Source: Chloroflexota bacterium (GTDB taxonomy: Bacteria; Chloroflexota; Limnocylindria; Limnocylindrales; CSP1-4). Taken from it: DNA of 5,470 bases. Positions 1 to 4,258 of this stretch are shown in pieces. The translations under genes were made by a program, and so were the position numbers. Each line of letters starts with the position of its first letter. Within the stretch, counting starts at the first letter, position 1. The notes under the pieces are model-generated. The model saw only the letters and a program-made list of their open reading frames with translations, ran no database searches and was not told the origin of the DNA. The stretch is taken from contig PMJT01000052.1 of the NCBI GenBank assembly GCA_003158495.1, positions 1 to 5,470 on the forward strand, in the 5' to 3' direction.

Positions 1-18
1 GAATTCACGAGGAGATCT

Positions 19-72
19 TGGCGGAGAGGGTGAGATTCTAACTCACGGGACTCTCGTCCAGCGGTTTTAAAG
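19..72 (-). pseudogene. Partial tRNA-Ser-like gene (3' half only)
   Basis: Read on the minus strand, this stretch folds like the 3' half of a class II (long variable arm) tRNA, most like tRNA-Ser(UGA). CCA lies at 19-21, the discriminator G at 22, and the acceptor 3' strand CCTCTCC at 23-29. The T arm has perfect 5-bp arms GTGAG/CTCAC (30-34 and 42-46). The variable arm is GGAC-GAGA-GTCC (48-59). The 3' anticodon stem ACCGC (61-65) and loop CTTTAAA (66-72) follow. Beyond 72 the 5' anticodon stem does not pair, and no D arm or GGAGAGG acceptor 5' strand appears. The T loop reads TTAGAAT instead of TTCGAAT, losing the normally invariant C56. The anticodon position reads TTA, where tRNA-Ser would have TGA. 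It therefore cannot be a working tRNA. A half tRNA ending at the anticodon loop is typical of an integrase attachment-site remnant. Serine identity rests on the variable arm and remembered similarity. Confidence 0.65.
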
Positions 73-163
73 TCTGGGTCAGGGCGTTCGCAGACGGTCG
101 CGGATGGCCGTTTCACGAGGGAATCGGCCGATTCCCGGGCCTCGAATTCGCCGATGTTCGCCC

Positions 164-189
164 CTGTTGCTACCGGCTGTTGCTACCGG
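164..189. repeat. 13-bp perfect tandem duplication
   Basis: The 13-mer CTGTTGCTACCGG occurs twice back to back (164-176 and 177-189) with no mismatch. It lies in the non-coding left region, right where the coding signature of the neighbouring relic fades. It may be a replication-slippage duplication or, less likely, a direct-repeat binding site. Two copies are too few to call a satellite or an iteron array. Confidence 0.85.
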
Positions 190-207
190 TAAACGCGACT
201 CACCAGT

Positions 208-300
208 CACCGACCGCAAGCTGCCGCCGCGGGCGAAGTCGTCGGCGACTTGGTCGTGGACGTCCGCCAGGAGCCAGTTGCGCGACCGCTCCGTGAACTT
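208..300 (-). pseudogene. Coding-like gene fragment, product unrecognised
   Basis: The minus-strand frame beginning at 300 is open for 73 codons down to a TGA at 79-81, but it is preceded directly by a TAG (301-303) and has no start codon. By my hand count its first 31 codons end in G or C in 30 cases, with about 21/31 G/C at first and 13/31 at second positions. That is the profile of a real gene in this genome. After about 208 the bias disappears. The peptide begins KFTERSRNWLLADVHD and has a charged, helical look, but I do not recognise a family. It may be a fragment of a gene disrupted by insertion or deletion next to the tRNA remnant. A chance open frame is possible because the sample is short. 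Confidence 0.3.
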
Positions 301-590
301 CTATGTGGCTAACAGTGAGGCTGGAGCTAGGCGATTCGATCCTGGGTGAATGGCACGGAAGGCGCCCCCAAGCAACCTGGCGACCGACGCAACTGGTGCT
401 CCGGGCGTCAAAACCCCGGGTCACCCTTGATCGAGCCTGGAAGATCATCCACTAGCCCAAGGCAAACTCAAGAGCATCAGGAGTCTGCCTCTATGCAGGG
501 AAGCGATCAGGCCACCGTGCTCAGCTTCGGGGACCACCCGCGCCGGGCACCGGTCCGCCAAGCGGAGACATGATCGGCGGTCATGGACCC

Positions 591-1724
591 CTAGCTGTGC
601 ACCAGCGGAGCTGGCAGGATCTCCCGTCTGCCCGATGATGCGACCGCGGCGGTGGCCGGCAAGCTGAACCAGAACCGAGTTAGACCGTTACGCGACTCGA
701 CACCGACGCGGCCACCAAATGATTCGACGAGTTGGCGAACGATCGCCAGACCTATGCCGGCTCCTCCGCGAGCGGCCGCGCGCGACTTCTCGACCCGATA
801 GAACCGTTCGAAGACGTGCGGCAAATCGGCGGCCGGTATTTCCGACCCGGTATTGGTAACTGACACCAGGATCGTCCCCGCCCGCCGCTCCGCGCACAGA
901 CGCACAGTACCTCCCGACGGCGTATATCGAACCGCGTTCTGCAGCAGATTCCCGAGTACCTGAGCGAGTCCGTCGGGCTCCGCAATCGCGGTCAGTGACG
1001 GTTCGACATCTGTCTGGAAATCGAGTCCCGACTGCGCCATCGCCGGCGCGACAAGGTCTGCGGACGACGCTAGGGCTCCGGAGACATCCACCGTCATCAG
1101 GGGACGGGCGGCGTCGATCGAATCTCCCTCGGCCAGCACGTCAAGGGACCGCGACAGGCGGACGAGCCTCTCGGCCTCCTCCCAGAGCGACTCGAACGTT
1201 GCGCGATCCGCCGGGATCACTTCATCTCTGAGCGCCTCCAGGTAGCCCTGCAGGTTGGTGAGCGGCGTGCGCAACTCGTGGGCGGCGTTGGCGATGAGGT
1301 CGCGCCGCAGCCGCTCCTGCTCCTGCAGGGCAGCGGCCATTGAGTTGAACGACTCGGCCAATCCTGTAAGTTCCTCGGGGCCCTTAGGTGAGACGCGGGC
1401 GTCGTACTCGCCTCTCGCGATCTGGCTCGCCGCTCTGGTCATTTCTCGGAGCGGGCGAGCGATCCTACTGGCGAGCACAGCCGAGAGAACCGTGGCCGCG
1501 ATAATCGCCACGATCAGCGCCATGGCAACGACCTGGCCGACCGAGCCATCGAACATTGCCTGGGCGGAAGCGGCCGAATGACCGTCGGCGGTCATCAGAT
1601 TGACGAAAGTGCGGCCACCAACGACGAGGGTTCCTATGGCCACGATGCCGACGGCGAGCACGGAAACGAAGACGGCGGCCAGGGCGACCCGACTGCCGAT
1701 CCCTCGCGGGAGATGCGGTCTCAT
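591..1724 (-). CDS. Membrane sensor histidine kinase (HAMP-HisKA-HATPase)
   Basis: This 377-residue two-component sensor kinase autophosphorylates a histidine and passes the phosphate to the adjacent regulator. It has a membrane segment at about residues 12-34, a short extracytoplasmic loop (35-63) and a second membrane segment (about 64-85). A HAMP linker (86-136) leads to the dimerisation/phosphoacceptor domain with HELRTP, where His149 is the phosphorylated residue. The ATPase domain has an N box (NLLQNA, Asn263), a G1 region, an F box (FERFYR, 305-310) and a G2 box (GGAGIGLA, 320-327). In the G1 region the usual DxG is NTG (291-293), a variant also found in CusS-like kinases, so it is probably still active. 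The small loop suggests it senses an envelope state or a membrane partner, not a large ligand; the signal is unknown. I chose the ATG that overlaps the regulator's stop (ATGA). Longer versions of the frame lie inside the regulator gene. Translation is probably coupled. Confidence 0.93.
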   Translation of the reverse strand: MRPHLPRGIGSRVALAAVFVSVLAVGIVAIGTLVVGGRTFVNLMTADGHSAASAQAMFDGSVGQVVAMALIVAIIAATVLSAVLASRIARPLREMTRAASQIARGEYDARVSPKGPEELTGLAESFNSMAAALQEQERLRRDLIANAAHELRTPLTNLQGYLEALRDEVIPADRATFESLWEEAERLVRLSRSLDVLAEGDSIDAARPLMTVDVSGALASSADLVAPAMAQSGLDFQTDVEPSLTAIAEPDGLAQVLGNLLQNAVRYTPSGGTVRLCAERRAGTILVSVTNTGSEIPAADLPHVFERFYRVEKSRAAARGGAGIGLAIVRQLVESFGGRVGVESRNGLTRFWFSLPATAAVASSGRREILPAPLVHS

Positions 1725-2467
1725 GTTTCCACCACGTCGAGCCGGGCCGCTCGATAGCCCACACCACGAACCGTCGCGATGTATCGAGGTTGGTCGGTGT
1801 TGTCGCTCAGCTTCTCTCGAAGGCGTTTCACCATCGCGTCGACCGTGCGATCCAAGACGAAGGCCTCGCCATCCCCGTAGATCGCGTCCATCAGCAGTTC
1901 GCGGGTGAGCACCCGACCGTCCGCCTCGATCAGGGCCGCCAGGAGTCGGATTTCCAGGGCAGTCAATTCCACGGGCTTGCCGGCGACGGCGCACTCGTGT
2001 CTGTCGAGGTCCAGAACCAGGTCGCCATGCCGCAGAACTTGCGCCGGCGGCTTCTCGGCGGTGGGCTGGCTTGCTCGATCCAGGACGCGCTTGATCCGCG
2101 CGACGAGTTCGGCGGGTGAGAAAGGTTTCGCCAGGTAGTCGTCAGCCCCTTCGGTCAGACCCGCGATGCGGTCGGCCGTCGAGCCCCGGGCCGAAACCAT
2201 AACGATCGGCGTCCTATCGGTTCGTCTTACGGCGCGAATGATCGATAGTCCGTCGACCTCGGGCAGCATCAGGTCGAGCACGACGAGAAGCGGAGGATCA
2301 AGCGCGATCGCCGCCAGGGCGGAGCGACCATCGGACGCTTCGACGACGCGGAAGCCCTCGCGCTCCAGATAGGTTCTGACTAGGCGGACGATCTTGGCGT
2401 CGTCATCGACGACGAGGATCGGCGGCGCTATGGCGGTCATTTCCGGATCGTAGGCGTCCGCCTTCAC
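1721..2467 (-). CDS. OmpR/PhoB-family DNA-binding response regulator
   Basis: This 248-residue protein has an N-terminal receiver domain (about 17-130). It carries the acidic triad Asp21-Asp23, the phosphoacceptor Asp65 (in VLDLMLP), the switch Ser92 and the conserved Lys114 (AKPF). A flexible linker (131-144) precedes a C-terminal winged-helix domain (145-238), with the recognition-helix region RTVDAMVKRLREKL (207-220) and the wing RGVGYR (234-239). It is predicted to be phosphorylated by the kinase encoded downstream and to bind direct-repeat promoter sites; its targets are not visible. The start chosen is GTG at 2465-2467, because GGAG lies seven bases upstream. An ATG nine codons in also precedes the receiver domain but has a poorer binding site. 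The last four bases overlap the kinase start. It lies 68 bases after the propeller gene, with no obvious promoter in the gap, so readthrough from that gene is likely. Confidence 0.95.
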   Translation of the reverse strand: MKADAYDPEMTAIAPPILVVDDDAKIVRLVRTYLEREGFRVVEASDGRSALAAIALDPPLLVVLDLMLPEVDGLSIIRAVRRTDRTPIVMVSARGSTADRIAGLTEGADDYLAKPFSPAELVARIKRVLDRASQPTAEKPPAQVLRHGDLVLDLDRHECAVAGKPVELTALEIRLLAALIEADGRVLTRELLMDAIYGDGEAFVLDRTVDAMVKRLREKLSDNTDQPRYIATVRGVGYRAARLDVVET

Positions 2468-2474
2468 TTCGTTT

Positions 2475-2478
2475 CTCC
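2475..2478 (-). promoter_or_regulatory. Ribosome binding site of the response regulator
   Basis: GGAG on the minus strand is followed by seven bases and then GTG (2465-2467). It decides for the GTG start over the internal ATG at codon 10, which has no well-placed Shine-Dalgarno sequence. Confidence 0.7.
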
Positions 2479-2488
2479 ATGCGGCGAA

Positions 2489-2515
2489 GCCGGGAGGCGA
2501 GTTGCGTCTCCCGGC
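2489..2515 (-). terminator. Intercistronic hairpin (attenuator or terminator candidate)
   Basis: The arms GCCGGGAG and CTCCCGGC (2489-2496 and 2508-2515) form a perfect 8-bp G/C-rich stem, which can extend by two more pairs across one mismatch. It sits between the propeller-protein stop (2536-2538) and the regulator's ribosome binding site. No U-run follows on the minus strand, so it is not a classical intrinsic terminator. It could partly terminate transcription, or protect the upstream message and so set different levels for the propeller gene and the two-component genes. Confidence 0.45.
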
Positions 2516-2535
2516 CCACCACTACGCCTTGAGTG

Positions 2536-3630
2536 TCAGGAAACGGCGATTCCGCTTGCGCTGGCCGGTAGGACCGGCGCGCCCGGAACGGCCACGAGAG
2601 TTCCTCCGGCACCGACCCGATAGCCGCCGATCATGTGAGCGCCGGCTTCGTTGACGTACAGGAAGCGGCCGTTTGAGCTGACCTGCAGATCGAGCGGGGC
2701 GCTACCCGTGCCGGTGTTGGCCGCGATCGAATGCTCCAGAGAGACGCTGCCGTTCGAGTGAACCTCGAACGACGAGATGGTGCCGCCGTGCGCGTTGCTA
2801 TCGAACGCCCACAGCCCGTTCGGGCTGACCGCAACCCAGCAGGCGGCGATGCCACCCGTTGGAACGCTGGCGGAGATCACTGTCGCGCCGGAGCCGGTCA
2901 GCCGATACGACGACAGAGTGCTGTTCGTCGCCTCGGAGACGATGGGGTGGTTGCGAAGATCGAAGGCGAAGCCATACGGAGTGGGGCCGGCGGACGCGGT
3001 GGTCTTGAGCCCGCCTGCGCGACCGTGCGAGTCGACCGAGTACGTATCGACGAGGTTGGTCGCGCGCTCGGTTACGACGAGGAACCGGCCGTTGGTGCTG
3101 AACGCCACTTCCGCCGGATTTGTGGCGCTGCCGCTGAGGGTTTGAACGGACCCACCGATGTGGTGGAGATTTCCGTTGTCGAGCCGGAACCCCGCGATGT
3201 TGCCGGAGCCGCCCGCGTCGAGGACGTACACGAGGCCGTCATTTGCGGTCAGGCTCACCGGGTCGGTGCCATCCGCACCGGCGCGGTCGGTAAGCGTGAG
3301 GCGTCCGTCATCGCGAACGCGGAACGCGCTGATGTCGTTGCTGCCGGCGTTAACGGCGAGCAACCACTTGCCGCCGCCCGCGAGGATCACTTCGCCTTGC
3401 GTAGCAAGACCGCTACCGGTGCCAAGGCCGCCCGTTGGGAAGGTTCCGATCCACGTCAGCGAGCCGTCGTGGGCCTCCGCATACGCGAGGATCGCGTTGC
3501 CCGAGGCTGCGTTCGTCTCGGTGTAGACGTAGCCGGATCGGCCATCGCTGGCCGCGACAACACCGGGGACCGCGAACATCAGAGCGGCCCCGAGTGCGGC
3601 TATGCCGCCGATCACTCTCCGTTGCACCAT
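2536..3630 (-). CDS. Secreted beta-propeller protein, lactonase-like (YVTN-type repeats)
   Basis: This 364-residue protein has a clear signal peptide (RR at 4-5, hydrophobic 7-25, likely cleavage near VVA-AS at 26-29), so it acts outside the membrane. The rest is a series of repeats of about 45-50 residues with the pattern NGRFLYVxExxxxxIxxYxVxxxGxL. Clear examples are near 86-113, 179-209, 270-300 and 319-347, matching the beta-propeller 'lactonase family' fold (PF10282, related to 6-phosphogluconolactonase and YVTN proteins). A cytoplasmic pentose-phosphate role is unlikely given export; family members are often annotated as lactonase without proof. It may bind a ligand or cell-wall component, or hydrolyse a lactone. 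I chose the ATG at 3630 because GGAGG lies eight bases upstream and the signal peptide starts there. The open frame upstream runs into the divergent marR gene. The two-component genes downstream suggest an envelope-related role, which is inference. Confidence 0.85.
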   Translation of the reverse strand: MVQRRVIGGIAALGAALMFAVPGVVAASDGRSGYVYTETNAASGNAILAYAEAHDGSLTWIGTFPTGGLGTGSGLATQGEVILAGGGKWLLAVNAGSNDISAFRVRDDGRLTLTDRAGADGTDPVSLTANDGLVYVLDAGGSGNIAGFRLDNGNLHHIGGSVQTLSGSATNPAEVAFSTNGRFLVVTERATNLVDTYSVDSHGRAGGLKTTASAGPTPYGFAFDLRNHPIVSEATNSTLSSYRLTGSGATVISASVPTGGIAACWVAVSPNGLWAFDSNAHGGTISSFEVHSNGSVSLEHSIAANTGTGSAPLDLQVSSNGRFLYVNEAGAHMIGGYRVGAGGTLVAVPGAPVLPASASGIAVS

Positions 3631-3786
3631 CGTTGTTTCCTCCGTGCCGCTCGGTCGATTGCCGAGCCATCGCGGAGACTGACGGCCGCTCGTGACAGAC
3701 GGATGACTCGTCTGGGACTGGCCGATGACGATCAACGTCTGGTCCGGCGTCGGCGGCGACCATCGGACCGCTAGATGAGCAGATAT
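3631..3786. promoter_or_regulatory. Divergent intergenic region / leader of the propeller gene
   Basis: This non-coding stretch separates the propeller gene's start from the palindrome. It holds an inverted repeat CAGACG-7-CGTCTG (3696-3714). A further CGTCTGG copy follows at 3736-3742, with GATGAC before each copy (3702-3707 and 3724-3729). A GGTCCG/CGGACC pair lies near 3741-3770. I cannot place a convincing minus-strand promoter here. If transcription of the propeller gene begins within the A/T-rich palindrome, this would be a leader of about 150 bases able to form hairpins. The repeats could alternatively be regulator-binding sites. Confidence 0.35.
3639..3643 (-). promoter_or_regulatory. 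Strong ribosome binding site of the propeller gene
   Basis: GGAGG on the minus strand, eight bases before the ATG at 3628-3630. It fixes the start at the signal peptide and rules out the much longer upstream reading of the same frame. Confidence 0.8.
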
Positions 3787-3820
3787 CTGGAGGTATATTC
3801 CATACGGAATATACCTCCAG
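3787..3820. promoter_or_regulatory. 34-bp palindrome, probable MarR operator
   Basis: Two perfect 15-bp inverted arms, CTGGAGGTATATTCC and GGAATATACCTCCAG, flank a 4-base spacer, ATAC. The centre is A/T-rich in an otherwise G/C-rich region. It ends 12 bases before the marR start codon and fills the interval between the proposed -35 and -10 boxes, so a bound dimer would block RNA polymerase. MarR-family repressors typically bind such palindromes by their own promoters and often regulate a divergent gene too. The palindrome also lies 157 bases upstream of the propeller gene. It is not a terminator: there is no T-run and it precedes two divergent starts. Confidence 0.8.
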
Positions 3821-3826
3821 TACACT
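3798..3826 (+). promoter_or_regulatory. Probable marR promoter, leaderless
   Basis: A -10-like TACACT (3821-3826) and a weak -35-like TTCCAT (3798-3803) are 17 bases apart. Transcription would begin about 6-7 bases after the -10 box, at or next to the A of the ATG (3833). No Shine-Dalgarno sequence precedes that ATG: the bases before it are CACTGGGCCC. Both facts point to a leaderless mRNA, which is common in actinobacteria and other high-G+C lineages. The -35 match is poor, so the exact boxes are uncertain. Confidence 0.45.
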
Positions 3827-3832
3827 GGGCCC

Positions 3833-4258
3833 ATGAGCGAAGACCTTGTTGGGGTTCTCGAGCGCCTGGTCGTAGGCTCGGTCGCCATCACGGCACGTGC
3901 GATCGCGGAGGCTGACGCAGAACTCACCTTCATGCAGTGGCGAGTCCTCCTCGTGGTCGGCGAGTGTGAGGATGGGCAGGCTGTTGGCGAGATCGCGACT
4001 CGGATCGGAGCTCATGCCTCGCCAGCAAGCCGGGTCGTCTCTCGTCTGAAACGCCGCGGTCTGGTGTCCACGGACAAGGGAGATCTCGACAAACGCGTGG
4101 TATGCGTGCGACTGACCGCGGCCGGTCGGGACTTGCGGGCGCGCGTCCTGGACCTGCGCGGACGGGACCTCGCGGACGTGCTCGAGGTCGTGTTGCTGAC
4201 CCCAGAGGAGTCCGAGCCGTTGGCCCGACTGGCCCGGGCATTCGAGCCGTTCGCATGA
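3833..4258 (+). CDS. MarR-family transcriptional regulator
   Basis: This 141-residue winged-helix repressor has a length typical of the family. The N-terminal helix (1-30) supplies part of the dimer interface. LTFMQWRVLLVV (31-42) begins the DNA-binding domain, and the helix-turn-helix covers about 50-75 (VGEIATRIGAHASPASRVVSRL). The wing carries the family signature DLDKRVVCVRLTAAG (84-98), with the conserved Asp-x-Arg as Asp86 and Arg88. C-terminal helices (about 100-141) complete the dimer interface. Cys45 and Cys91 could respond to oxidants, but nothing shows that they do. A palindromic operator lies over its promoter, suggesting autorepression. The start is the ATG at 3833; no ribosome binding site precedes it, consistent with a leaderless transcript. 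Its stop overlaps the start of the CLC gene (ATGA), so it is probably the local regulator of that transporter. The ligand is unknown; an anion- or pH-related signal is speculation. Confidence 0.93.
   Translation: MSEDLVGVLERLVVGSVAITARAIAEADAELTFMQWRVLLVVGECEDGQAVGEIATRIGAHASPASRVVSRLKRRGLVSTDKGDLDKRVVCVRLTAAGRDLRARVLDLRGRDLADVLEVVLLTPEESEPLARLARAFEPFA

Larger units (their letters stand above)
73..590. other. 518-bp stretch without a supported intact gene
   Basis: This lies between the tRNA remnant and the 3' end of the histidine kinase gene. It contains a short coding-like relic on the minus strand (208-300) and a 13-bp tandem duplication (164-189), both listed separately. Small open frames of 75-82 codons exist on both strands (for example 346-573 plus, from a GTG), but they have mixed third-base composition, no convincing ribosome binding site and no recognisable domain. 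A small inverted repeat, TCCGC-CAA-GCGGA (554-566), lies about 25 bases past the kinase stop but has no T-run, so it is at best a weak terminator candidate. I see no further tRNA, insertion-sequence ends or CRISPR repeats. It reads as degraded or foreign intergenic sequence. Confidence 0.5.

Noticed and set aside
1..6. GAATTC at the first base as a sign of a clone end
   Set aside because: A single restriction site (another occurs at 144-149) is not evidence; window edges can fall there by chance.
200..448. Minus-strand 82-codon open frame in the left region
   Set aside because: It overlaps, in another frame, the stretch whose codon bias favours the 208-300 relic. It is Arg/Pro-rich and lacks a domain.
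346..573. Plus-strand 75-codon open frame in the left region
   Set aside because: Starts at GTG without a ribosome binding site, has mixed third-base composition and a Pro/Gln/Ser-rich peptide with no recognised family. I considered a degraded intron or mobile-element leader but could not support it.
591..1994. Longer (467-codon) version of the histidine kinase starting at 1994
   Set aside because: The extra 90 residues lie in the wrong frame of the response regulator gene and are low-complexity Arg/Gly-rich. The ATG at 1724 overlaps the regulator stop and directly precedes the first membrane segment.
2731..3774. Plus-strand 347-codon open frame opposite the propeller gene
   Set aside because: It is an antisense shadow typical of G/C-rich genes: Arg/Ala/Gly-rich with no domain, while the opposite strand has a signal peptide and regular propeller repeats.
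3787..3820. Palindrome as an intrinsic terminator or mobile-element end
   Set aside because: No T-run on either side; it lies upstream of two divergent starts, not after a gene; no flanking target duplication or transposase is seen.
2536..3933. Longer (465-codon) version of the propeller protein starting at 3933
   Set aside because: It would run through the intergenic palindrome and into marR. The ATG at 3630 has a strong ribosome binding site and begins a signal peptide.
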